Source: CBDDFV01 sp965227335 (GTDB lineage: Bacteria > Planctomycetota > Phycisphaerae > Phycisphaerales > SM1A02). Taken from it: a stretch of DNA of 64,000 nucleotides. Under the pieces are notes generated by a model. It was not told the DNA's origin, did no database searches, and saw nothing but the letters and a program-made list of their open reading frames with translations. Of this stretch, positions 46,943 to 55,698 are shown piece after piece. The translations under genes and the position numbers were made by a program. The first letter of the stretch is position 1. Every line of letters starts with the position of its first letter. The stretch is from NCBI GenBank assembly GCA_965227335.1, contig CBDDFV010000009.1, forward strand, positions 372,001-436,000, given 5' to 3'.

Positions 46943-46984
46943 TCAGTCCACGTCGGTCAGTCCACGTCGATCAGTCCACGTCGA
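46943..46984. repeat. 14-bp tandem triplication spanning a stop codon
   Basis: TCAGTCCACGTCGR occurs three times in a row, at 46943, 46957 and 46971. The third copy is the last codons and stop (LIDVD-stop) of the metallophosphatase gene, read on the minus strand. The first two lie beyond the stop. Confidence 0.85.
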
Positions 46985-48971
46985 TCAGGCGCGGGGCGAG
47001 GGCATGGGCGGGGTGCGCCGTGCGGGGCGAGGCGTCGGGCGTCCAGGGGCCGAACGTCTGGTCGAGGTGAAGCAGCAGGTGCGTCTCGGCGTCGGGCTCG
47101 AAGCGGCGGGCCGGCGTGAACTCCTCCGTGTAGCGCGCGACCGAGGAGACGCGCACTTCGTCGATGAGTCCGTTGAACGGCGACGTGGGTCGTCCGCCGG
47201 CGTCGACATCCGCGCCGACCATGAGCGGGAAATCCTTCATGCCGCGCGGGCCCTCGCGTTCGATCGCCCCGATCTCGCGTCCGTTATGAAAGAGACGCAC
47301 GGTCCGGCCGTCGTAGACCCCGGCCAGGTGCTGCCACTCGTCGAGCGGAAGCTGGACGTCCGGCTCCACCGCGACGTACGCGTCGCCGAGGTAGATGTAG
47401 AACGACGGGCGTCCCTTACTGACGAAGAACCCGTAATCGGAATACTCGGTCTTGGCGACGAGGCCCGTGCGGTTCGACCAGCCGCGCGGCTTGAACCAGC
47501 ATTCCAGGGTGAGCGGTCCGTCCGGGACCCGCAGGAGCTGACCGGGCACGACCAGCACGTCGCGGCGCGACGCGACATCGAGCGCGCGGTTCGGCCCGCC
47601 GGGCGACGGGGCGGGCAGATCGGGATCGAGCGGCACGATCGTCGTGGCCTGGGGGATTTCGTAGCGAACCCGCTCGGCGAGGTAGTCCATATGGTGAACG
47701 ATCGTCGGGAGGCGGAACGTCTCGTCCAGACCGCCGCCCTCCCGCGCGGCCCGGAACGTGAATGTCTCACTTGCGCCCGGAGCGATGCGGCCGTGCTGAT
47801 GATCCGGCGCGAACGTCCATCGGCTGTCGTCGGCGTCGAGCGACAGGCCGACTTCGATGGGTCGATCCGTCGGGTTCGTGAGCGTGGCCGTGACGTCGCC
47901 GGCGGCCCGGCCGTCGACGTCGATCGGGAGCGGCGTCTCGATGGTCGGGCGCACCCGGGTCAGCCGCGCCGCCTCGTCGCTGACCTCGCCCGTCAGCGCC
48001 CGCACGTCGATCGCCTCGCCCACCGGGTACGCCGTCATCGCGATCTGGTTCGGACGGACGGTGACGAGGTGATACTGATGCAGGTAGCCCGCCCGCGGCA
48101 CGCGCCCGTTCTGCACGCCGCCGACCGTGGCCAGCGTGACGTACTCGATGCCGTCGCGGACCCCGTCGTAGCGCATCCGGTGGATGTGTCCGGCGAACAC
48201 GGCCCGCACGTTGCCCGCCCCCGCGAGCAGTTCGTGCACCCGCTCCCAGTCGTCGCCGTAGTTTCCCTTCAGCCAGCGCGGGTGGTGCAGGAACACGAAG
48301 ACATGACGCTTGTCCTGCGCGGACGCAAGCGTCTCCGCCAGCCACGCGAGCTGTTCGGGACTCATCTTCTGGCATTCGGGCTTGTTGAAGTTGCGCTCGC
48401 CGGTGTCCGGGTTCCCCTCGTCCGAATAGAGCGCGATGAAGCGACAGTCCTTGTGATCGAACGCGTACCAGAGCGGGCCGAAGTGCATCTCGTAGTGCGC
48501 CTCGTGCTCCTCCGCCGGACGGCCCGGCCCCCGCCAATACACGTCGTGGTTGCCCGCCACGGGGAACCACGGGCAGAGCAGGTCGTTCATGATCGACTTG
48601 AACTCCTCCATCTGCTTCATCCAGGGGTCCGTGGTGTTGTATCCCTCCACGAGATCGCCGACCGTCATGACGAGATCGGGCTCGAGATAATTCACGTCGC
48701 GGACCGCATCCCGCAGGACCGCCACCCCCTTCGCCGGACCGCCCGTGCGGTCGCCGAAGACCGCGAAGACGAACGACTCCGCCTCGTCCGGGACCGGCAG
48801 CGGCGCGGCGGCCCGATTCGTGAAGAACCGCGCCGAATTCAGACCGAACGCATGCCGCGCCCCGATCGTGAGTTCGTTCCCATCATCCGCCTCGGGACGG
48901 TCGTGGGCGAGGGCGAGCGGCGCGACGAGCCCGAGACTCGAGACGACGAGGAGTCGGAGCGTGTTCTTCAT
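46971..48971 (-). CDS. Secreted metallophosphoesterase with LamG-like C-terminus
   Basis: The 666-aa protein starts at ATG ending 48971, with signal peptide KNTLRLLVVSSLGLVAPLALAH. A reading frame to 49724 is only antisense shadow. The calcineurin-like phosphoesterase core shows GDRTGGPAKG, MTVGDLVEGYN, FPVAGNHDVYW, VFLHHPRWLKGN and FAGHIHRM, i.e. the D, GD, GNHD, H and GHIH metal ligands. A beta-sandwich stretch follows. The last ~190 residues are a LamG/concanavalin-like jelly-roll (LTLECWFKPRGWSNRTG, WQHLAGVYDGRTVRLFHNG, FNGLIDEVRVSSVARY). The layout suggests a secreted or periplasmic phosphatase with carbohydrate-binding potential. It is divergent from the kinase gene at 49083. Confidence 0.88.
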   Translation of the reverse strand: MKNTLRLLVVSSLGLVAPLALAHDRPEADDGNELTIGARHAFGLNSARFFTNRAAAPLPVPDEAESFVFAVFGDRTGGPAKGVAVLRDAVRDVNYLEPDLVMTVGDLVEGYNTTDPWMKQMEEFKSIMNDLLCPWFPVAGNHDVYWRGPGRPAEEHEAHYEMHFGPLWYAFDHKDCRFIALYSDEGNPDTGERNFNKPECQKMSPEQLAWLAETLASAQDKRHVFVFLHHPRWLKGNYGDDWERVHELLAGAGNVRAVFAGHIHRMRYDGVRDGIEYVTLATVGGVQNGRVPRAGYLHQYHLVTVRPNQIAMTAYPVGEAIDVRALTGEVSDEAARLTRVRPTIETPLPIDVDGRAAGDVTATLTNPTDRPIEVGLSLDADDSRWTFAPDHQHGRIAPGASETFTFRAAREGGGLDETFRLPTIVHHMDYLAERVRYEIPQATTIVPLDPDLPAPSPGGPNRALDVASRRDVLVVPGQLLRVPDGPLTLECWFKPRGWSNRTGLVAKTEYSDYGFFVSKGRPSFYIYLGDAYVAVEPDVQLPLDEWQHLAGVYDGRTVRLFHNGREIGAIEREGPRGMKDFPLMVGADVDAGGRPTSPFNGLIDEVRVSSVARYTEEFTPARRFEPDAETHLLLHLDQTFGPWTPDASPRTAHPAHALAPRLIDVD

Positions 48972-49082
48972 AAACGGCAGCCTACCGCGCATCGGTTCAT
49001 TTCCCACGGAGGACGAAGGGAAACGTCCGGAACTCGCCGACGAACGGTTCAGTCGCCGGCGCCGGGGAGGTACGATCGGGCG
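48972..49082. other. Divergent spacer between metallophosphatase and kinase
   Basis: A 111-bp region with the kinase ribosome site GGGGAGG at 49064-49070. The promoters of both divergent genes must overlap here; I cannot locate them. Confidence 0.4.
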
Positions 49083-51455
49083 ATGAACGCCGTCGATCAG
49101 CAACGCGTCGACGCCATCTTCCGGCGGGTGTGCGAGTGCGATCCCGATGAGCGGACGGATCGCCTCGACGCAGCGTGCGCCGGCGATGCGGCGCTCCGGG
49201 CCCGGGTGGAGGCGCTGCTGCTGCATGCAGACGATCCCGCCGTCGACATCGAGGTCATGGCGGGCCGACTGTGGGAGCGGCTCGCCGCGTCCGCCGCGAC
49301 TGAAGCGACGCCCGCTCCGCTTCCCGACCGGATCGGTCCGTATCGCGTGACCAGACTGCTCGGCGAGGGCGGCATGGGGCTGGTCTTCCTCGCCGAACAG
49401 GCGCGGCCGCGGCGCGAAGTGGCGGTCAAGATCATTCGCCCGATCGTCGCCCTCAGCGACGTCGCTCGTCGCTTTGAGCACGAAGCGGAGATCCTGGGCC
49501 GGCTTCGACACCCGGGAATCGCGCAGATCTATGAGGCGGGCGTCGCGGCGGTCGAGGTGGGGGGGATGCGTTCGGACGCGCCCTTCTTTGCGATGGAGTA
49601 CATCCGCGGGGCGCCGCTGGTCGAGCACGCCGAGACCGCCGGACTCGACCGCGACGCCCGCGTTGAACTGCTCGCGATGATCTGTGATGCGGTCGAGCAC
49701 GCGCACCAGCGCGGCGTGATTCATCGCGACCTCAAGCCGTCCAATATTCTCGTCGAGCCGGCCGACGACGGTCCCGGGCAGCCGAAGATCCTCGACTTCG
49801 GAATCGCCCGCACGACGTTCGGCCCCGACGGCGACGCCGCACTGACCCGCGCCGACCGTCCGGCGTTCCTCGGCTCGTTGCCGTACATGAGTCCCGAGCA
49901 GGCGGCGGGACGATCGGCGGAAGTCGACACGCGATCGGACATCTACGCGCTGGGGCTCATCGGGTTCGAACTGCTGACGGGGGAGCGTGCGCGGCGGGTC
50001 GATGAGCGTGGACGCGCCGCCGCGCTCGAACAGATTCGATCCACGCCGGCCCCGGCGATGTCGTCGCTTGACCGTCGCCTGCGGGGCGATCTCGACACGA
50101 TCATCGCCCGGGCCCTCGCCCTGGAGCCGGACCGCCGCTACGCGTCCGCGACGGCGCTCGCGGACGACCTGCGGCGGTACCTCGACGGGCGACCGATCGC
50201 CGCCCGCCGGGATTCAACGCTGTACGTCTGGCAACGACAGCTGCGACGATACCGCTGGACGGTGGCGGCGATCCTGACGCTGCTCATCGGCGTCGCGGCG
50301 TTCAGTCTCGTGACGAGCCGTCAGGCGGCGGCGAACGGTCGGCTTGCGCGGGAGAGTCGTGCGTATTCGAGCTTCTTCGACCAGGTGCTGCTGTCCGCCG
50401 AGCCGGAGATCGCGCAGGGGCGGGATATCTCCGTGCTTCGCGACATGCTTGCGATGGCCGCCGCGCGAGCGGAGGTGGAGCTCCAGGACCTGCCCGAAGT
50501 CCGGGCCTCGGTGCAGTACACGATTGGCTCCGTGTCCATGACGCTGGGGCTCTTCCCGCAGGCGAAAGCCGTGTTCGAAGACGCCTTGAGTACACGTCGG
50601 GAGCGGTTCGGCGACGGCGATCCGCGGGTGGGCGAGATCCTGATCAGCCTCGGTATCGTCGACGCCGCGCTCGTCAATCGCGACGTCGCCGAGTCGTCCT
50701 TCCGCGAGGCCGCGTCGATCTACCGCGCGCACTACGGCGATGACGATCTCAACACCGCGCACGCATTGTCGGAACTCGCGGCGTTTCTGCTCGTCGAACT
50801 CGAGCTCGACGAGGGGGAGCGTCTGAACGATGAAGCGATTGCGATCTACCAGCGGGCCGGGGTCGACACGGGGGACGACTGGGCGACGGCGCTGACGGTG
50901 AGAGGCCGCATCCTCGACCTGCGCGGCGAGCGCGAGGCGGCGCTGGCGACGCTGGAGGAAGCGATCCGCGTCAAGATCGCCGCCCACGGCAGGGACTCCG
51001 TCCAGACCGCATCAGGGCTGCTGCTGCTCGGACGGACGCTGCGTCACCAGGGTCGGCTCGCGGAGGCGGAGGCGAACCTGCGGCAGGGCTTGGCGCTCCG
51101 GCGGCGACTGCTTGAGCCGACCCACACCGCCCTCGCCTGGCCGGCGATTCAGCTCGCGCTCACGCTCACCGAGCGGGGCGAGTACGCCGAGGCGGAGACG
51201 CTCGCCCGCGAGGCGGTCGAGATCTACCGCGTGGCCATCGGCGAGGACAACCAGCAGGTGATCGAAGCGAAGGCGGATCTGGCCCGGGTCCTCGCGGCGG
51301 CCGGACGGAATGACGAGGCGCGGGTGCTCTATCAGGCCGTACTCGACTGGCTGCGCACGGCGGAGGGCGATGTCGACCGCTGGCTGATCGACGAGTATCA
51401 GGCCGAACTGGAAGGGCTGGCAACGGGTGAAACGCCCGCGTGGCTGCGGCGGTAG
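49083..51455 (+). CDS. Transmembrane Ser/Thr protein kinase with TPR sensor
   Basis: The 790-aa protein starts at ATG 49083. The long upstream frame from 46779 overlaps the antisense metallophosphatase and is rejected. The kinase domain (residues 85-375) is complete: GEGGMGLVF glycine loop (94-102), VAVKII lysine 116, HRDLKPSN, DFGIAR and a SPEQAAGRSAEVDTRSDIYALG substrate lobe. Planctomycete-type kinases of this form often regulate cell-surface processes. A single helix (TVAAILTLLIGVAAFSLV) follows, and the C-terminal ~380 residues form TPR-like repeats, e.g. VGEILISLGIVDAALVNRDVAESSFREAASIYR, facing outward. The signal and targets are unknown. No phosphatase lies next to it apart from the divergent metallophosphatase. 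Confidence 0.9.
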   Translation: MNAVDQQRVDAIFRRVCECDPDERTDRLDAACAGDAALRARVEALLLHADDPAVDIEVMAGRLWERLAASAATEATPAPLPDRIGPYRVTRLLGEGGMGLVFLAEQARPRREVAVKIIRPIVALSDVARRFEHEAEILGRLRHPGIAQIYEAGVAAVEVGGMRSDAPFFAMEYIRGAPLVEHAETAGLDRDARVELLAMICDAVEHAHQRGVIHRDLKPSNILVEPADDGPGQPKILDFGIARTTFGPDGDAALTRADRPAFLGSLPYMSPEQAAGRSAEVDTRSDIYALGLIGFELLTGERARRVDERGRAAALEQIRSTPAPAMSSLDRRLRGDLDTIIARALALEPDRRYASATALADDLRRYLDGRPIAARRDSTLYVWQRQLRRYRWTVAAILTLLIGVAAFSLVTSRQAAANGRLARESRAYSSFFDQVLLSAEPEIAQGRDISVLRDMLAMAAARAEVELQDLPEVRASVQYTIGSVSMTLGLFPQAKAVFEDALSTRRERFGDGDPRVGEILISLGIVDAALVNRDVAESSFREAASIYRAHYGDDDLNTAHALSELAAFLLVELELDEGERLNDEAIAIYQRAGVDTGDDWATALTVRGRILDLRGEREAALATLEEAIRVKIAAHGRDSVQTASGLLLLGRTLRHQGRLAEAEANLRQGLALRRRLLEPTHTALAWPAIQLALTLTERGEYAEAETLAREAVEIYRVAIGEDNQQVIEAKADLARVLAAAGRNDEARVLYQAVLDWLRTAEGDVDRWLIDEYQAELEGLATGETPAWLRR

Positions 51456-51582
51456 GGCGGCGTTCGTGGGCGGCAGGGGGCTGTCGTTTCTCTTACAATC
51501 TCCGGATTCGACGTGTGGCCGGCGGTGGTTCGCACGCTTCTTCGCCGGTCAGGCCGCGCTCGTTTGCGGGTCGGGTGCTTGC

Positions 51583-54075
51583 ATGTCCTTGTCTGAGTCG
51601 AATCGGTTCACCCTGGTCTCGGCTGCAGCCGCGTCGGCGGAGGGTCGGTGTTCCGAGGCGATCTGGATCGTGCTGGAGAAGCTGGGGTTTGCGGACTTCG
51701 ACCGACGCGTCGCAGCGGACACGGGGCCGATCGTCGCCGCGCCCGGTCGCGTGATCATCGTGACGCACGCCGCGCTGCTGACCGCCGACGTCACGCCCGC
51801 GTTGATTGATCAGTGGCGCAACGCCGGCGCGACGGTGTTTCTCGAGGGACCGTGGCCGTCTTCGTGGGACGCCGCGCTGGGCGCGTCCATCGATCGTGCG
51901 GCGGGGCCGCGCACCGACGCCGGGTGGGTGATTCGTGACGAGGCGCTCGAAGCGCGGGTGCACGCGGCGCTGGACGGGATGAAGAATCCGTCGGCGAGCG
52001 GCGCGTACGAGGGTCCGGCGTCGCTGGTGATCCGGGATCGCAGCCGTTCAGCCCGACGCCAGAGCGAGCATCAATCAGCCTTCGCGGACGTGAACCTGGA
52101 GGCGGCAACGCCCTCGTGGTTCTTGCGTCCGTCGGCCCCGCTCGACGACGGCGGGCTGACCCCGCTGCTTTCATGGCGGCGGGAGGGCGGCGTCGACGGC
52201 GGGGACCTGCTCTACCGCGGCGAGAATCTGCTGGTGTCCAGCTGGGCGATGTTGTCGTACCTGGCGCAGGACTACACGGCCCCTGCGTTGCATCATTCGT
52301 ACGAGTTCAGTTCGGATCGGTACCCGCTGGAGTTCGTCTGGATGTCGCTCCTGCTGGACGGGCTTCGTGCGGCGGATCCGACGGCGGGGTCGGTGCGTCT
52401 CGCCCCGTGGCCGGACGGCGCGCAATACGCGCTGACGATTCGGCATGATGTCGATCGCCGGCCCCGCGATCCCGAGTTCGGCGAACTGCTGGAGGCGGAG
52501 GAACGCGCGGGCGTCGGCGTGTCGTGCTACTTCCTCGGGAAGACGGCGGAGCCGGAGACGATCCGCCGGTTCGCGGAGATCGGCGCCGAGATCGCCTGGC
52601 ACAGCGAGCATCTCGAGCCGGACGCGGCGGAAGAGATCGAGGCGATCGCACAGCATGTGGCGATCGATGTCGTCGGATCGACGGTGCACGGGCCGGAGGG
52701 CTACTACGGGTGGCGCGGCGCCGCGAACTGGGAGGTCGCCGAACGCCTGGATTTCGACTACGCCGAGCACCTCAGCTCGATGCGCTACTGGCCCTCCCGC
52801 GTCTTTCGACTCGACGACGAAGGCGGGATCCGCCCGTATCCGTTCATCGCGCTCCCGCACCACGTCTCGCTCGACGCCAAGGGCGGCGCGGCGTACCGCG
52901 AGGAGCTGATCGCGTCGCTCCCCGCGCTCGCCCGGAACGGCATGTACGTGACGATCCTGAATCACCCGGACATCAACGTCCCCGCTCTGATCGAACTGCT
53001 GGACGAGCATGTTCCGGAAGGCGCCGTCGGACTGACCGCGCAGGACGCCGCGCTCTGGTGGCGGGCGACGCATCTCCGCGAGCATTGTGCGTACGCCGTC
53101 CGGTCGTGCAGTGCCGAATGTCTCGAGCTCGATCTGGATCTCGCCGACGCGGTTCCCGGTCTCACGTTTGAGCTGTCGGTGGAGACGCCGCCGACATCGG
53201 TGCGGATCGACGGCGAGCCGGCCGATCGGTTCGGCGCCACGCCGTTCGCGACATCGGCGTTCGCCCGTGACGGCTGGCGGGTGTCGTTCGACGCCCCGGC
53301 GGGGTCAAGCCGCGTGATGATGTCATGGTCGACGCGGGAGCGGGCGATGGAGCGGCTGCACGACCGGATTCTCGCGTGGTTCGATGCAGGGACGGGGGCG
53401 CCGGCGAGAAACGCGGAGAAGACCGCTGCGTTCAATACGGTCGATGTGGAGCGTCGGCTTTCGCGTCTGCTGGCGCCGGCGGCGGCGCGTCTGGCCGATC
53501 CCAACGGGATCGATGTGCTCGATGTGGGATGCGGGTTCGGCGGGCCGGCGCTGTTTCTCGCCAGCGGCGATCCGTCTCATCGCGTGACGGCGATCGATGT
53601 CAGCGACCGCTTCTTCGTCGCCGGGAAGGACACGGCGGCGGAACTGGGGCTGGAGCAGGTCCGCTTTGAGGTCCGCAACGTGCTCGAACTCGACGACGTG
53701 GAGGCGTACGACCTCGTGCTCGCGTCGAACGTGCTGAACTACCTCCTGACGCCGGCGGATCTGGAACGGGCGTGCGGGAACCTGTGGCGTGCGTTGCGCC
53801 CGGGCGGGCTGCTGGCGGTCTACACGCCGCACCGGGGATCGTGGCGGGAGCCGTTCACGAAGTTGCCGATGGTCCACTGGCTGCCGGCGGGCTGGCGTGA
53901 ACGGATGGTGGCCCGGAGCGGTGGCCGGGGGACGCTGAAGGACGTGCGGTTGCCATCCGCGCGGGAATTGCGGAGGATCTTCCGGCGGGCGGGGGCCCGA
54001 TCGATCCGGCAGACGCCGGGGCGGGCGTGGCGACGCTTACGGACGACTCACCTGTTTCAGTGGATTGAGAAATGA
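51583..54075 (+). CDS. Polysaccharide-deacetylase-like domain fused to SAM methyltransferase
   Basis: The 830-aa protein starts at ATG 51583 (MSLSESNRFTL); the frame from 51427 lacks a ribosome site and overlaps nothing useful. The N-terminal ~240 residues have no recognised domain. Residues about 280-540 are NodB-like: ALTIRHDVDRRP (metal Asp), EIAWHSEHLEP, and the LPHHVSLD/LNHPDINV lines. Residues about 620-830 are a class I methyltransferase with VLDVGCGFGGPALFLA, VLASNVLNYLL and RALRPGGLLAVYTPHRG. It begins a four-gene plus-strand run with wzm, wzt and another methyltransferase, overlapping wzm by 4 bp (ATGA). It probably trims and methylates a polysaccharide before export. The partner sugars are unknown. 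Confidence 0.83.
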   Translation: MSLSESNRFTLVSAAAASAEGRCSEAIWIVLEKLGFADFDRRVAADTGPIVAAPGRVIIVTHAALLTADVTPALIDQWRNAGATVFLEGPWPSSWDAALGASIDRAAGPRTDAGWVIRDEALEARVHAALDGMKNPSASGAYEGPASLVIRDRSRSARRQSEHQSAFADVNLEAATPSWFLRPSAPLDDGGLTPLLSWRREGGVDGGDLLYRGENLLVSSWAMLSYLAQDYTAPALHHSYEFSSDRYPLEFVWMSLLLDGLRAADPTAGSVRLAPWPDGAQYALTIRHDVDRRPRDPEFGELLEAEERAGVGVSCYFLGKTAEPETIRRFAEIGAEIAWHSEHLEPDAAEEIEAIAQHVAIDVVGSTVHGPEGYYGWRGAANWEVAERLDFDYAEHLSSMRYWPSRVFRLDDEGGIRPYPFIALPHHVSLDAKGGAAYREELIASLPALARNGMYVTILNHPDINVPALIELLDEHVPEGAVGLTAQDAALWWRATHLREHCAYAVRSCSAECLELDLDLADAVPGLTFELSVETPPTSVRIDGEPADRFGATPFATSAFARDGWRVSFDAPAGSSRVMMSWSTRERAMERLHDRILAWFDAGTGAPARNAEKTAAFNTVDVERRLSRLLAPAAARLADPNGIDVLDVGCGFGGPALFLASGDPSHRVTAIDVSDRFFVAGKDTAAELGLEQVRFEVRNVLELDDVEAYDLVLASNVLNYLLTPADLERACGNLWRALRPGGLLAVYTPHRGSWREPFTKLPMVHWLPAGWRERMVARSGGRGTLKDVRLPSARELRRIFRRAGARSIRQTPGRAWRRLRTTHLFQWIEK

Positions 54076-54863
54076 GCACGCTCGACCTCTACGGATCGAT
54101 CTGGCAGTACCAGGACCTGATCCGCTTCATGACCAGCGTCAGACGTCGCAGCAGCGTCTTCAAGACCCTGCTGGGACGCATCTGGTTCCTGCTCAATCCG
54201 CTGACGCAGATCCTCATCTATTACTTTCTCGTCGCGATCATCTTCAACCGTCCCGGGGTGGCGGGGGTCAGTCCGTTCATCATGATCGTGACCGGCATCA
54301 CGCATTACACGTTTCTGCAGCAGGGGCTGGCCAACGGGGCGGGGGCGATCACGGGCAACGAAACGCTCCTCATGCAGGTGCGGCTGGAGTCGGCGGTGTT
54401 CGTCGCGGTGGCGTATCTCAACACCCTGCGCAACTTCGCGATCATGTTCGCCATCTACGGCCTCTTCTTCCTCTGGATGGGGCCCGACTGGCATGTGCGG
54501 ATGTTGTGGTACCCGGTGCTGCTCGCGGTGCTGGCGACCGTCGTCTGGTCAGGCTCGCTGCTGCTGGCCGTGGCGGTGGTCTTCTTCCGCGACGTGAAAC
54601 AACTCATCACCGTGACCATGCGGATCCTGCTGTATCTCTCGCCGGTGATTTATTCGCTGAACCTGGTGCCCGAGGCGTACCGCGGCCTGTACCTTCTGAA
54701 TCCGGTGGGCTGCTTCTTCGCCCTGCTTCAGTGGTGCCTGCTGGGCGGCGAGGCGCCCCCGGCGTTTGCGATCGCCCTGCTGGCGACGCTGACGATCGGA
54801 TTCGTGACCCTGGCGCATGTGATGTACTTCCGCCTCTCCCCCCGCATCACGAAGTATTTCTGA
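54072..54863 (+). CDS. wzm: ABC-2 polysaccharide export permease (Wzm-type)
   Basis: The 263-aa inner-membrane protein starts at ATG overlapping the upstream stop. After the amphipathic N-terminus (LYGSIWQYQDLIRFMTSVRRRSSVFKTLLG) six helices are visible, with the family line FFRDVKQLITVTMRILLYLSPVIYS before the last pair. This is the Wzm/TagG pattern for permeases that export polysaccharide chains grown in the cytoplasm. The ATPase Wzt follows 10 bp downstream. Length is as expected (260 aa). The start MSTLDLYGS is well supported by the overlap. Confidence 0.88.
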   Translation: MSTLDLYGSIWQYQDLIRFMTSVRRRSSVFKTLLGRIWFLLNPLTQILIYYFLVAIIFNRPGVAGVSPFIMIVTGITHYTFLQQGLANGAGAITGNETLLMQVRLESAVFVAVAYLNTLRNFAIMFAIYGLFFLWMGPDWHVRMLWYPVLLAVLATVVWSGSLLLAVAVVFFRDVKQLITVTMRILLYLSPVIYSLNLVPEAYRGLYLLNPVGCFFALLQWCLLGGEAPPAFAIALLATLTIGFVTLAHVMYFRLSPRITKYF

Positions 54864-54873
54864 CGCCGACGAC

Positions 54874-55698
54874 ATGACGACCATGACCCCAGATCCCGTG
54901 CCCCCGTCGCCCGCGCCCGAGCCCGTCGCGGCGTCGCCGCGCCCGGAGGACGATCTCAAGATCCGCGTGCGGGATCTGCAGATCCGGTTCCGACTGTCGT
55001 ACGACAAGATATGGACGCTGCAGGACAAGGCGTTCGAAATGGTCCGCCGCGTGACCCGCAAGTACACGCCGCGGTACTTCACCGCGCTGAAGGACATCAA
55101 CCTCGAGATCGGTCAGGGCGAGATCGTGGGGCTGATCGGCCCCAACGGGTGCGGCAAGACGACGCTCCTCCGGTCGATCTGCGGGATCTACACGCCGGAC
55201 GCCGGCTCGGTGGAGCGGTTCGGCCGCGTGTCCACGCTGCTGTCGCTCGGCACCGGCTTCGACAACCGCCTGAACGGATACGACAACATCCGGCTCAACG
55301 GCCTGATCATGGGGATGACGGAGGAGGAGATCGAGGCGCGGATCCCCGCGATCGCGGAGTTCGCGGACATCGGCGAGCACATTCACCAGCCGATGAAGTA
55401 CTACTCGAGCGGCATGATCAGCCGCGTGAGCTTCGCGATCGTTCTCAGCATGCAGCCGGACATCCTGCTCATCGACGAGGTGCTCAGCGTCGGCGACCTC
55501 GAGTTCCAGCGCAAGAGCGAAAAGGCGATGCACGAACTGCTCAGCCAGGCGAACTGCCAGGTGATCGTGACCCACTCCCTCGGCTTCGTCCGGGAGCACT
55601 GCACCCGGGCGGTGTACATGCGGTCCGGCGCCATCGTCGCCGACGGACCGCCCGACGAGATCGTCGATCAGTACGAGCGGGAGACGAAGTCGGCATGA
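54874..55698 (+). CDS. wzt: ABC polysaccharide export ATP-binding protein (Wzt-type)
   Basis: The 274-aa ATPase belongs to the Wzt/TagH/KpsT group. Walker A GPNGCGKTTLLRSI, the Wzt-specific stretch VSTLLSLGTGFDNRLNGYDNI, signature YYSSGMISRVSFAI, Walker B ILLIDEVLSVGD and switch VIVTHSLG are all present. The N-terminal 60 residues are Pro-rich and then resemble the family start (DLKIRVRDLQIRF). There is no C-terminal carbohydrate-binding domain, as found in O8/O9-type Wzt. It pairs with the upstream permease (54072). Its stop overlaps the start of the next methyltransferase (ATGA). Confidence 0.9.
   Translation: MTTMTPDPVPPSPAPEPVAASPRPEDDLKIRVRDLQIRFRLSYDKIWTLQDKAFEMVRRVTRKYTPRYFTALKDINLEIGQGEIVGLIGPNGCGKTTLLRSICGIYTPDAGSVERFGRVSTLLSLGTGFDNRLNGYDNIRLNGLIMGMTEEEIEARIPAIAEFADIGEHIHQPMKYYSSGMISRVSFAIVLSMQPDILLIDEVLSVGDLEFQRKSEKAMHELLSQANCQVIVTHSLGFVREHCTRAVYMRSGAIVADGPPDEIVDQYERETKSA

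Noticed and set aside
46779..49082. Frame continuing upstream of the kinase for about 768 codons
   Set aside because: It is antisense to the metallophosphatase gene and free of stops because of high GC. The kinase has a proper ribosome site and typical N-terminus at 49083.
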